Translations under genes and position numbers: made by a program | Shown here: piece after piece, positions 40,005 through 48,431 of the stretch | How positions within the stretch are numbered: position 1 is the first letter of the stretch | Layout of the letters: the number at the start of each line of letters is the position of its first letter | Assembly (NCBI GenBank): GCA_024707265.1 | Contig: JANQAB010000006.1 | Span: forward strand, 5,001-69,000 | Reading direction: 5' to 3' | Source of the DNA: Sporocytophaga sp. | GTDB taxonomy: Bacteria; Bacteroidota; Bacteroidia; Cytophagales; Cytophagaceae | Length of the DNA: 64,000 bases | The notes under the pieces: model-generated | The model's input: only the letters and a program-made list of their open reading frames with translations | Database searches by the model: none | What the model was told of the DNA's origin: nothing

Positions 40005-41213
40005 ATGAAGGGATTGAGTACCCGCATTGGCTTTATTCAAAGTTTTGATCGGGCTGAAGAAACACTGGAGCGCTTATTCACTGCTTCTTTTAACGTTGGA
40101 ATTGCTGTCGCTGTCTGGAAAGAACCAGGTAGAGACGACATTTCCATCATCATTGATTTTTCTGAAACTCTTAATAAAGTTGAGTTTAATGAGAAGATCG
40201 AATCAGGATTTCTTTTAAGCCCTTTTATCAACCCAGACTTACAAGAGACTATTTTAATAAGGCCTGATATCTATTTCAACACTTCCCAAACTGAGATACA
40301 AGTAAATAATATTCCGGATTCATCCCTTTCCGATTCATTTGAATATCATTATAATGAGGTTACCTCTATCCAACAGGAAAAATACAGTTCTAAGAACTAC
40401 AACAAAAAGCAGACTCAGGAATTTAAAGAGCTTGTAGAAAAAGCTGTTGAAGAAATTCAAAAAGAAAGATTTAAAAAAATTGTCCTTTCCCGTTCCAAAG
40501 AGAAAGAACTTCCGTCCGGATTTAATCCTTTTCAATTCTATCTTCAGCTTTGCCAAAAACATTCACAAGCTTTCACTTCACTGGTAAGTCATCCTACCTT
40601 GGGAACCTGGATTGGTGCAACTCCGGAACTTCTAGCAAGTGTATCCAAAGATAACATCTTTAAAACAATTGCTTTGGCTGCAACTAAACCTGTAACAGGA
40701 ATTCAAAAACTTAATGAAGTAGTCTGGACACAAAAGGAGATTGAAGAACAGGCAATAGTAAGCAGATACATTATCAACTGCTTTAAATCTATCCGGTTAC
40801 GGGAATATGAAGACGAAGGGCCAAGAACCGTGCAGGCTGGTAATCTGTTTCACCTGCGAACAGATTTTTCTGTTAATATCAATGAAGTCCCTTTTCCTGA
40901 TCTTTTATACAAGATGTTAAAACTTCTCCATCCTACTTCTGCTGTATGCGGCACTCCGAAAGAGCCGGCCATTAATTTTATAACGGAAATGGAAAAATAT
41001 GACAGAGAACTATTTACTGGATTCCTTGGACCAATCAAAATAAATAACGAAACTAGTATTTATGTAAATATCAGATGCTGCAAAATTCAGTCAGGGAAGG
41101 TTTCCTTTTTTGCAGGAGCCGGTATTACAAAAGATTCAGTGGCAGCAAATGAATTGGAAGAGACCAATCATAAAATGTACACTTTAGAATCACTCTTTGA
41201 TCATCTTCAATAA
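40005..41213 (+). CDS. menF: Isochorismate synthase
   Basis: Converts chorismate to isochorismate, entry to menaquinone synthesis. 402 residues with a less conserved N-terminus and the chorismate-binding domain: KKIVLSRSKEKEL, FTSLVSHPTLGTWIGATPELLAS, LAATKPV, LHPTSAVCGTPKEPA, YDRELFTGFLGPI and VNIRCCKI, FFAGAGITKDS. Placement between menI and menD (6-base gap) identifies it as MenF rather than anthranilate synthase component I. Confidence 0.93.
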   Translation: MKGLSTRIGFIQSFDRAEETLERLFTASFNVGIAVAVWKEPGRDDISIIIDFSETLNKVEFNEKIESGFLLSPFINPDLQETILIRPDIYFNTSQTEIQVNNIPDSSLSDSFEYHYNEVTSIQQEKYSSKNYNKKQTQEFKELVEKAVEEIQKERFKKIVLSRSKEKELPSGFNPFQFYLQLCQKHSQAFTSLVSHPTLGTWIGATPELLASVSKDNIFKTIALAATKPVTGIQKLNEVVWTQKEIEEQAIVSRYIINCFKSIRLREYEDEGPRTVQAGNLFHLRTDFSVNINEVPFPDLLYKMLKLLHPTSAVCGTPKEPAINFITEMEKYDRELFTGFLGPIKINNETSIYVNIRCCKIQSGKVSFFAGAGITKDSVAANELEETNHKMYTLESLFDHLQ

Positions 41214-41218
41214 TATTT

Positions 41219-42904
41219 GTGGAATCAATCTATAATATTGCAGAAATCTGCTCTAGAAAAGGACTAAAAAACTTTGTATTATCCCCTGGTTCTCGCTGTG
41301 CCCCTCTTACTGTAGCCATAGTCCGGCATCCCGAACTGACAAGCAGGACAATTACAGATGAGAGATCGGCTGCATTTATTGCATTAGGCTTATCACTTGA
41401 GACCCAGAAGCCCATTGGACTTTTATGTACCAGTGGAACTGCCGCTCTCAACTATGCACCTGCTGTGGCGGAAGCTTTTTACCAACAAATACCACTGATT
41501 ATACTTACTGCTGACCGACCTCCTGAATGGGTAGATCAACAGGACGGACAGACCATCCGGCAACAGCATATTTATGGAAGTCATGTAAAAAATTTCTTCC
41601 AGCTTCCAACAGATCATGAAAATCCGGACTCTTCCTGGCATATTCAAAGAACTATATCCGAAGCAATAAACTTAGCTGAGTCCTACCCTAAAGGCCCGGT
41701 TCATATCAATATCCCTCTGCGTGAGCCATTTTACCCTCAAAACAGCAGTAATGTAAAATATAGCGCTGTTAAAATAATTGAAAAAGTAAATGCTCAAACT
41801 TCAATCGATACCGAAAGCTTGCAGCAACTTATTCAATTATTTAATCAAAGTGAGAAAGTAGTATTGCTCAGTGGACAAAATAATGATGATATTAAATTAA
41901 ATAATGCAGTATCTGAATTCTCAGCATTTCATAATATACCAGTTTGGGCAGAGCCAATTAGTAATATTCATTGTACAAATTCAATACAAAACATTGATAT
42001 AATTCTTTCGGGAGAAACGGAACAAGAAAAGCTTACTCCAGATTTGCTCATCACATTTGGCCACTCCGTATTATCTAAAAGTTTAAAATCCTTTTTAAGA
42101 AAATATAAACCAAAATACCATTGGCATGTAGATCCTTCAGGTGAAGGTGCTGATACTTATCAATGCCTCACTCATATTATTCCGGTAGAGCCTGTATCGT
42201 TTTTCAATATATTTAAAGGTGAAGTTAAATGTGATGCATGGCTGAACAACTGGATTGATATGGATACGAAAGGATTGACTTTTCTTAACAACTTCTTTCC
42301 AAATCTTTTAGAGTTTTCAGAATTTAAAGCCGCGTTTGAAGTCATAAAAAATTTATATCCCGAAAATATTCTTCATTTATCAAACAGCATGCCTGTAAGG
42401 TATGCTAATTATTTAGGAAGTTTTATCAAATCAGGAACTATAGTAAGAGCCAACAGAGGTACAAGCGGAATAGATGGAGTGGTCAGCACCGCTGTAGGCA
42501 ATGCGTTAGGCACAAATAAACTGGTATTTCTTTTGACAGGAGATCTTGCATTTTTTTATGATAGAAACGCTTTCTGGAATAATTACCTGCCAGATAACTT
42601 AAGAATTGTTTTATTAAATAATCATGGTGGAGGTATCTTTAACATGATCGATGGCCCTAAAAATCTGAAAGAAGGACCGGAATATTTTATTACCAGACAA
42701 AACCTTAAGGCAAATAATATTGCAAATGAATTTGGCCTTGAATACTTATATTGCAACGACACAGGGTCTTTAAACACTGTATTACCAAAGCTATTAACAA
42801 CATCTGGTAAAGCGAAGATTCTGGAAATAGAAACCAGTATAGAAAACAACACTAAGGTTTTCAACTTCTTTAAGCAGCAGATTAAAGAGAGATATGGCAA
42901 GTAA
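41219..42904 (+). CDS. menD: SEPHCHC synthase
   Basis: Thiamine-diphosphate enzyme joining isochorismate and 2-oxoglutarate to give SEPHCHC. 561 residues. LSPGSRCAPLTVAI and DERSAAFIALGLS, CTSGTAALNYAPAVAEA, LTADRPPEWVDQQDGQTIRQ, RANRGTSGIDGVVSTA and LLTGDLAFFYDRNAFW are MenD signatures. Starts with GTG at 41219, six bases after menF. This confirms that the cluster makes menaquinone. Confidence 0.95.
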   Translation: MESIYNIAEICSRKGLKNFVLSPGSRCAPLTVAIVRHPELTSRTITDERSAAFIALGLSLETQKPIGLLCTSGTAALNYAPAVAEAFYQQIPLIILTADRPPEWVDQQDGQTIRQQHIYGSHVKNFFQLPTDHENPDSSWHIQRTISEAINLAESYPKGPVHINIPLREPFYPQNSSNVKYSAVKIIEKVNAQTSIDTESLQQLIQLFNQSEKVVLLSGQNNDDIKLNNAVSEFSAFHNIPVWAEPISNIHCTNSIQNIDIILSGETEQEKLTPDLLITFGHSVLSKSLKSFLRKYKPKYHWHVDPSGEGADTYQCLTHIIPVEPVSFFNIFKGEVKCDAWLNNWIDMDTKGLTFLNNFFPNLLEFSEFKAAFEVIKNLYPENILHLSNSMPVRYANYLGSFIKSGTIVRANRGTSGIDGVVSTAVGNALGTNKLVFLLTGDLAFFYDRNAFWNNYLPDNLRIVLLNNHGGGIFNMIDGPKNLKEGPEYFITRQNLKANNIANEFGLEYLYCNDTGSLNTVLPKLLTTSGKAKILEIETSIENNTKVFNFFKQQIKERYGK

Positions 42905-42986
42905 CATTTCAAGTGCGTAACTTCCTTGATGAAACAAGAATTGAATGTATTGCAAAGTTTCTCTATAATACTTTAGTTTTGATCAC

Positions 42987-44050
42987 GTGGATATCTATTT
43001 TAACAATCGAAAAATTGAATTAGAAAAGCTGAATCTCTTCACCCCTTCAGATGACTATGAATCCACCTCAATCGCTTTTTTAAAGGACTGGCTGAATCAC
43101 AAAGAGATTTTTTATCTGCAGACTTCAGGATCAACTTCAAATCCTAAAGTCATTGAGATAAGCAGGGAACAAATGGAAGCAAGTGCAAAGGCCACGATAA
43201 AAGCACTTCATCTGCAATCCGGTGACAGAGCCTTAATCTGCATCAACACTAATATGATTGGCGGTAAAATGATGCTTGTCAGATCATTGATAAGAAATTT
43301 AAATGCCTACATCCTCCCCCTGTTTCAGATCCTTTTATTTCAATTCCCAAGGAATTTGAATTTGATTTTACAGCCATAGTTCCGCTTCAGCTGGAAACAA
43401 TTTTGAATAATCCAGAAAGTACTGCAAGATTAAATAAGCTGAAAGCCGCCATAGTAGGTGGTGCAGCAGTTTCAGAATCATTGAAATCCAGACTTCAGAA
43501 ACTAAGAGTTCCGATTTATAGTACATATGGGATGACAGAAACTGTAAGTCATATAGCTTTAAAATTATTAAATGGGCCTGAGCAATCCGATTATTTTAAA
43601 GTATTTGATGGTATAGAGACAAGAATAGATTCAAGAGGCTGTCTCGAAATTAAAGGCGTAGTAACCAACAATCAATGGATCACAACCAATGACCTTGTTC
43701 AATTTCATTCAGAAGGAGTATTCACCTGGCTTGGGAGGATTGATAATATCATTAATTCAGGTGGAATAAAACTTCAGATAGAATCAATAGAAGATAAGAT
43801 TAACGCGATCCTGAAGGAGAATAATTACAAAGGAAATTTCTTTTTAAGCAAAAATACTGACGAGAAATTGGGAGAAGCATTGGCTTTTTATTACGAAGGC
43901 TTTGAAAGCTCAAAATCAGAAATTCTTCAGTTATTAAAAAAAGGATTGCCCAAATATGAAGTGCCGAGATATTTTATATTTTGTAAATATTTCAAATACA
44001 CGGCTTCAGGAAAAATTGACAAACTGAAGACAGCTAAAAGTAATAATTAA
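42987..44050 (+). CDS. menE: o-Succinylbenzoate-CoA ligase, one frameshift
   Basis: Adenylate-forming enzyme that activates o-succinylbenzoate. 354 residues when joined, short like other Bacteroidota MenE. The P-loop LQTSGSTSNPK, YGMTETVSHIA, WITTNDLV, WLGRIDNIINSGGIKLQIESIE and the terminal TASGKIDKLK are classic. The frame breaks in five C at 43316-43320 where six are expected, restoring ILPPVSDPFISIPKEFEFDF. Starts with GTG at 42987, 82 bases after menD. menB, menC, menA and menH are not in the window. Confidence 0.88.
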
Positions 44051-44075
44051 GCCTGTTCCTTTTACCAGAACAGGC
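44051..44075. terminator. Hairpin after menE
   Basis: GCCTGTTC (44051-44058) pairs with GAACAGGC (44068-44075), directly after the menE stop. It lacks a clear T run, so termination may be weak or Rho-assisted. Confidence 0.5.
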
Positions 44076-44102
44076 CTATCTAGTATTATCAAATTTGTAA
44101 AA

Positions 44103-44648
44103 TCATCTTATCTTTTTGAGAAAATCCTTAACAAGACCTTCAAAGTCAAATTTTTGCAAATCTGAATAAGCATCTATTGTATGCAAATATTCCAAATCTT
44201 CAAAATCAGTTATTCTCAGAGCAAAAATTGGGAAGCCCCATTCTTCTTCATCAGGGTTAGAATATGGTGTTTTTACATATCCCATATCTACAAACTCATA
44301 ATCTAACACATCCAATACTCCTTGACTAACCTTATTTTTCTTTAAAATTGGAGTAATTGTGTCAATAATTAAAGGTCTCCAACGCTGATTTAAATCTTCC
44401 AGCTTCAACTCAATGACCTTCTCTCTGAAGTCATAATATTCTTCAAAAAGAGCATCTAATAAATCTTCAGCAAATTCAGCAGTATCTGTATCTTTGTGCC
44501 CATGAATAGCCATTTTAAGCACTTCGAAATCCCAAAGCTTCACTATAACACCATCAGCTTCGAACTTAATACCCAAATCCTTGGCTGTCAACTTAATACC
44601 TGTTTCACCTAATATTGTATCACAGATAATACTTTTTAAACCTTTCAT
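44103..44648 (-). CDS. Hypothetical protein, acidic, 181 residues
   Basis: I do not recognise a family. The protein is soluble-looking, without signal peptide or membrane segment, and strongly acidic (for example DTAEFAEDLLDALFEEYYDF and SNPDEEEWGF). Its codon use looks like the neighbours. It is divergent from the next unknown gene (44712), with only 63 bases between, so the two may share a control region. It ends 50 bases from the menE hairpin. Confidence 0.65.
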   Translation of the reverse strand: MKGLKSIICDTILGETGIKLTAKDLGIKFEADGVIVKLWDFEVLKMAIHGHKDTDTAEFAEDLLDALFEEYYDFREKVIELKLEDLNQRWRPLIIDTITPILKKNKVSQGVLDVLDYEFVDMGYVKTPYSNPDEEEWGFPIFALRITDFEDLEYLHTIDAYSDLQKFDFEGLVKDFLKKIR

Positions 44649-44711
44649 TATTTACGTTTGTACTAATTTGCGTTGAAAAATATTTATAAAATTTAAAAAA
44701 ACAAATCAAAT

Positions 44712-45458
44712 ATGAATAACTTTCACAGTTTTGAAATAAATTTTACACCTTTTGACCTTTACCCCCCTTACACCAACACCATCCATTTGAAATTTATTAA
44801 CGCAAACAATCTGCTCAAAGTTGAATTTAATATTAAATATATTGGACGTGAAGAACTCACAGAAGAAGAAATTTTAGATGAAGGATTTACTTTAGACGAT
44901 GACTATAATTGGAATGGCAGTCTAAGTTCTGTGTGGATTGATCCAATTCTAAACCTGATTAATAAATCAACATTTGTTAAAGAGGAATCAGAGATAAAAG
45001 TCCTGATTGAAGCTCCTAAAATTATATCCGGATCTCCTGAAAATATTGATGAGTGGGCTTACCTGATACAAGAAGTGACACAGGCTATTTATGAAACTTC
45101 AGGGAAAGAAAGCAAATTAGAAATTAATTTTATAAAGAATTTTCCCCAGGACTTTATAACTATAAATCTCAAACCTGAATTTAAATCCCGAAAGTTTATA
45201 GCTGAGATAGAAAAAAACGATCAGAAAAAGACTGTTCAATTGAAGTGGGAAGACCTGAAGAATACGCTTCAGACGGTTTATTTACCTGAATACATTTATG
45301 AAAACAGCCTACCTACACCCGGTAATGCTCAGGGATATTATATTAATACCGGTGAAGGGATTTGGTTTAAAGCGAACGAAGGAGTAGTTAACCTTTCAGA
45401 AAAAGATAAAAGTGTAACAAAACTTATCGAAATGTTTGAAAAAATATCGAAGAAGTAA
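44712..45458 (+). CDS. Hypothetical protein, 248 residues
   Basis: No family recognised. No signal peptide or membrane span; the sequence is rich in beta-type patterns (FHSFEINFTPFDLY, LLKVEFNIKYIG) with a helical C-terminus ending in Lys-Lys. A TACGTTTG box at 44653-44660 could be its -7 element, though I see no good -33 box. It is divergent from the unknown gene at 44103 and convergent with the XRE-S24 regulator, sharing a stop-codon palindrome with it. Confidence 0.65.
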   Translation: MNNFHSFEINFTPFDLYPPYTNTIHLKFINANNLLKVEFNIKYIGREELTEEEILDEGFTLDDDYNWNGSLSSVWIDPILNLINKSTFVKEESEIKVLIEAPKIISGSPENIDEWAYLIQEVTQAIYETSGKESKLEINFIKNFPQDFITINLKPEFKSRKFIAEIEKNDQKKTVQLKWEDLKNTLQTVYLPEYIYENSLPTPGNAQGYYINTGEGIWFKANEGVVNLSEKDKSVTKLIEMFEKISKK

Positions 45459-45473
45459 GCAAGCTTACTTCTT
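45450..45473. terminator. Palindrome formed by the two convergent gene ends
   Basis: AGAAGTAAGC and GCTTACTTCT form a nearly perfect inverted repeat with a two-base centre. Both genes end Lys-Lys-stop (AAG AAG TAA), so the palindrome is made of both coding ends. A TTTTTAAG tract follows on the plus strand. It may act as a compact two-way terminator. Confidence 0.5.
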
Positions 45474-46238
45474 CAGATTTTTAAGTTCTTCTTTCATATT
45501 TACAACCATATGAGCAAGCTTTTCTATTGACATATCTGGTTTTGGAAACTCGGTACTGATGAATGCTTTTGCCTCCCATATTTCAAGTATATCATCGGGA
45601 TGCACCTCATAAGAAGAATAAACAGGGTTGTCTGATGATAAAAGAAATACCTCTTTCGTTTTTAAATAATTCGTGACTCTTTTGTAAACTATACCTTCTT
45701 TTGAGGTCACAACAATATACGTCTGATCATCTTTGACATAATTCCAGTTATCCACATATTGGCCTATGATAATAGTACCTGAGATAAGAGGTAACATGGA
45801 ATCTCCGGAAATTTCAAAAGCACGGAATGTTCCATTTTTAAAGTTCGGTAGATAAAAATTAGGGAGGTCTCCTATATATTCAGGATCAGCATAACCGTTG
45901 AGATAACCTGCAGCTGCTTTCTGAGGAACCATTGGAACTGATTCATTGTCATTTTTATCTACAGTTATTGAAAGTACTCTTAACTTTTTAGCTTCAATAT
46001 CTTTCTGCATCATTTGCTTATAGCTTTCAGGATCTTTTAAATCCCCACTAATAAGCGCATCTACAGATACTTCCAGTATTTTAGAAAACATGATGAGGTT
46101 ATACAAACCAGGTTCTGCTCTCCCCTCTTCATAAGCCCCTAACAATGATCTTTTTATCCCTACTTTTTCAGCCAATTGTTCCTGAGTAAATCCTTTTTGC
46201 TTTCTTAAATGCTTAATATTGTCACTAATCAGAGTCAT
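45465..46238 (-). CDS. XRE-family regulator with S24 (LexA/CI-like) peptidase domain
   Basis: 257 residues. An N-terminal helix-turn-helix (about 8-60: LRKQKGFTQEQLAEKVGIKRSLLGAYEEGRAEPGL) and a C-terminal S24 domain with nucleophile Ser in ISGDSMLP and the general-base Lys in GIVYKRV. AAGYLNGY resembles the Ala-Gly cleavage region of CI/LexA repressors. Such proteins usually repress until self-cleavage after DNA damage; whether this one cleaves is unknown. A small gene and a palindromic region lie upstream, consistent with autoregulation. Confidence 0.85.
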   Translation of the reverse strand: MTLISDNIKHLRKQKGFTQEQLAEKVGIKRSLLGAYEEGRAEPGLYNLIMFSKILEVSVDALISGDLKDPESYKQMMQKDIEAKKLRVLSITVDKNDNESVPMVPQKAAAGYLNGYADPEYIGDLPNFYLPNFKNGTFRAFEISGDSMLPLISGTIIIGQYVDNWNYVKDDQTYIVVTSKEGIVYKRVTNYLKTKEVFLLSSDNPVYSSYEVHPDDILEIWEAKAFISTEFPKPDMSIEKLAHMVVNMKEELKNLKK

Positions 46239-46263
46239 GTTTCTTTTAAATTATATCCACTAA

Positions 46264-46464
46264 TTAAATCAAAATATTGATATCCTGTAATACATTACTA
46301 ATCATTCTGCTCAAACTGCTTTTATTTTCGACCAGTTTTTCACCATGAATGAAAAATCCCGTATTATCTTCAAACAGGTAATTCACCTGTATGAATCTTG
46401 AATTGGGTATAGGTTTACGTAAAAAATATTTTAATTTAAAACCCCTTTTAGTAGCGACTAACAT
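46264..46464 (-). CDS. Small hypothetical protein upstream of the S24 regulator
   Basis: 66 residues from ATG 46464 (a TTG at 46485 would add seven). It is basic at the N-terminus (KRGFKLKYFLRKP) and has no recognised domain. It reads in the same direction as the regulator, 25 bases upstream, and could be its co-transcribed partner. It is short enough to be a chance frame. Confidence 0.4.
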   Translation of the reverse strand: MLVATKRGFKLKYFLRKPIPNSRFIQVNYLFEDNTGFFIHGEKLVENKSSLSRMISNVLQDINILI

Positions 46465-46508
46465 AAATACGATGTTTTTTAGCAAATAAACACCATAAAA
46501 TTTACATA

Positions 46509-46566
46509 TACTAATTTTATTAGTAAAAATTTCTGGAAAATAAATTTATTAGCAAAATAATTAGTA
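46509..46566. promoter_or_regulatory. Palindromic operator-like region in the divergent gap
   Basis: TACTAAT-TTT-ATTAGTA (46509-46525) is a perfect 7-bp inverted repeat with a 3-bp centre. Two further half-sites, ATTAGCA (46548-46554) and ATTAGTA (46560-46566), follow. The gap lies between the small gene/S24 regulator (minus) and a lipoprotein gene (plus), so it is a natural binding site for the regulator. AT richness makes chance occurrence possible. Confidence 0.45.
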
Positions 46567-46582
46567 AAAAAATATTTAACGA

Positions 46583-47623
46583 ATGAAAAAAGGAGTGAAA
46601 AACTCAATGGAAAGAAATTTATTAGCCAATTTCATAACAATACTTTTAATTATCCTGATACCCTCATGTAAGGAAGCCTCCCACCATGAATCTAATAACA
46701 ACAGCCATGTGCCCTCTCAAATGAAATACACAGGTATTAAATATACTACAATAGACTCGCTTGAAAATGGATTTAAATTTAATATAAACAGCATTGACAC
46801 CTTTACAAATGAGAAGTCCAAAGTGATACAAGTTGACTTCAAAGTTGCTTCATCTGATCTATTTTGGAAAGAACTAAAAACACAGGGAATCGAAGCCTTA
46901 TATATCTCTTTATCCTGCATAGGCTTGAAGAAATATACATCACCAATCAACTATTATTCTGAAAAATTCCTGAGTCTGCATGATGATTTTTTGCTGATTA
47001 AAGAAGGTAATAGAATTTTCAATTGCTCCATTCCGATCAGATCTCTGGAATTGTCGAAAGGAATACATGAACTTAACCTGATAATTGAGGCAATTCCTGT
47101 TCGTTTTAAACAAGATAGCCTGAAAAGTGATCTTAAAGAAGTTGACTATTTTTCACATAAACCAGTAGCTTCAAAGAAAATTAAATTTCAGATAAATGCC
47201 CCTGAGCTTATATATACATCCATCGAAGTATTGAAATTCAAACTGAATACAAAGGTCTGTGACCCTTCAAAATACGACTATGCTTTTGGAGGTACAGGTT
47301 TTCCTGATCTTTTCTGGGATATTCAGTGCGGTGAGGATTATATCTACCACAGTCCGCAAATAAAAAATGTAATTCAATATACTAAGCCATACCAATCAAC
47401 CTATTTTCTATGTACTCCTGATGATAAGATTACCATTCGGGCAGTTGATTTTGATAAGGGCCCTTTCAATACACAGCATGATATTATAGAAACCTGGTCT
47501 GGTAAGATCAATGATATAAATATAGATCACCCGGATACATTTGCATTTGGTAACCTTGAATATTTAATAGTTCGAAGAAAGGAGCCTAATAAAGCTCCTG
47601 ACAAGCGTCGCAAAAATAAGTAG
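46583..47623 (+). CDS. Hypothetical lipoprotein, 346 residues
   Basis: N-terminal lipoprotein signal (LANFITILLIILIPSC, Cys about residue 29). The C-terminal part, GTGFPDLFWDIQCGEDYIYHSP then DDKITIRAVDFDKGPFNTQHDIIETWSG, has a C2-domain-like rhythm of acidic loops, but I cannot name a family. An internal ATG at 46607 may be the start. It is divergent from the S24 regulator group and its last 38 bases overlap the 3' end of the glycosylase gene. Confidence 0.7.
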   Translation: MKKGVKNSMERNLLANFITILLIILIPSCKEASHHESNNNSHVPSQMKYTGIKYTTIDSLENGFKFNINSIDTFTNEKSKVIQVDFKVASSDLFWKELKTQGIEALYISLSCIGLKKYTSPINYYSEKFLSLHDDFLLIKEGNRIFNCSIPIRSLELSKGIHELNLIIEAIPVRFKQDSLKSDLKEVDYFSHKPVASKKIKFQINAPELIYTSIEVLKFKLNTKVCDPSKYDYAFGGTGFPDLFWDIQCGEDYIYHSPQIKNVIQYTKPYQSTYFLCTPDDKITIRAVDFDKGPFNTQHDIIETWSGKINDINIDHPDTFAFGNLEYLIVRRKEPNKAPDKRRKNK

Positions 47624-48374
47624 TACGTCCGTTTATTTTGATAATGTCGATTTTGCCACAACTACCAGGACAATCCTCATTTTCCTTTCTATGATTTATT
47701 AAAAAATCAGGTGGGAAGTCATCTGTTTTAGCAACGTATTTTATAGCTGTTTTCAAAACCTTATTCATTGTTGAAAAAAGCTTCTTCATTATATCTTCAG
47801 GAATTTGATTTCCCTTTGACTTTGGATGGATACCTGCCTGAAAAAGAATTTCATCTGCATATAAATTTCCAATGCCGGAGATCAATGACTGGTTCATCAG
47901 AATAGATTTGATCTTTCCTTTCTTTGCATGAATGATTTCGAGAAACTCTTCAGCAGTAATATTCAGGGCATCTATTCCTAAATTATTTTGAGAGATCAAT
48001 TCATCAAAGTTATGGACAAGGCTTATATGTCCGAATTTTCTCTGATCTTCGAAGGCCAACCCTTCTCCGTTCTGAAAAACAAAAAGTAATCTTGTATAAG
48101 GAGGAATTTTAGAAAGATCATCAATATGTTCCAGATCACCTGTCATACCGAAATGAATATCTAACCCCACATCAGGCCCGATTTCTGCAAACAGATGTTT
48201 TCCATACCTATCTGATTTTTTAAAAAAATTGCCTTTCAGGGACTTGTTTAGTTCTTTTTCTGAGGTTCCTTTAAGAATCCTCTTTTCAAAAACTTCAACT
48301 CTTTCAATCTTTTTTTTGAAAGTAGTTTTATCAAAATAATCTTTGAAGACAGAAACATCTGGTAATTCCGGCAT
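47586..48374 (-). CDS. Fpg/Nei family DNA glycosylase
   Basis: Excises oxidised bases and nicks the DNA. The start at 48374 is fixed by the obligate catalytic Pro after Met (PELPDVSVF). HFGMTGDL, DRYGKHLF (Lys57 equivalent), FEDQRKFGHI and SGIGNLYADEILF are family motifs. The C-terminal zinc finger reads CPGSCGK...GRTTYFCDACQ; the first pair is spaced by three residues rather than two. 262 residues. The ribosome site is inside a hairpin. The gene end overlaps the convergent lipoprotein gene by 38 bases. Confidence 0.88.
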   Translation of the reverse strand: MPELPDVSVFKDYFDKTTFKKKIERVEVFEKRILKGTSEKELNKSLKGNFFKKSDRYGKHLFAEIGPDVGLDIHFGMTGDLEHIDDLSKIPPYTRLLFVFQNGEGLAFEDQRKFGHISLVHNFDELISQNNLGIDALNITAEEFLEIIHAKKGKIKSILMNQSLISGIGNLYADEILFQAGIHPKSKGNQIPEDIMKKLFSTMNKVLKTAIKYVAKTDDFPPDFLINHRKENEDCPGSCGKIDIIKINGRTTYFCDACQELY

Positions 48375-48376
48375 AA

Positions 48377-48415
48377 CTTTATTCCTTTGTCTTATCAAAA
48401 AACAAAGGAATAAAG
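48377..48415 (-). promoter_or_regulatory. Hairpin that covers the glycosylase ribosome site
   Basis: CTTTATTCCTTTGT (48377-48390) and ACAAAGGAATAAAG (48402-48415) form a perfect 14-bp stem with an 11-base loop. On the minus strand the 3' arm contains AAAGGA, about eight bases before the glycosylase ATG, and the 5' arm is its complement. There is no T run, so a translation-control hairpin is likelier than a terminator. It follows the penicillin-binding gene stop by 16 bases. Confidence 0.6.
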
Positions 48416-48431
48416 TGTTTCGTGCTTTATG

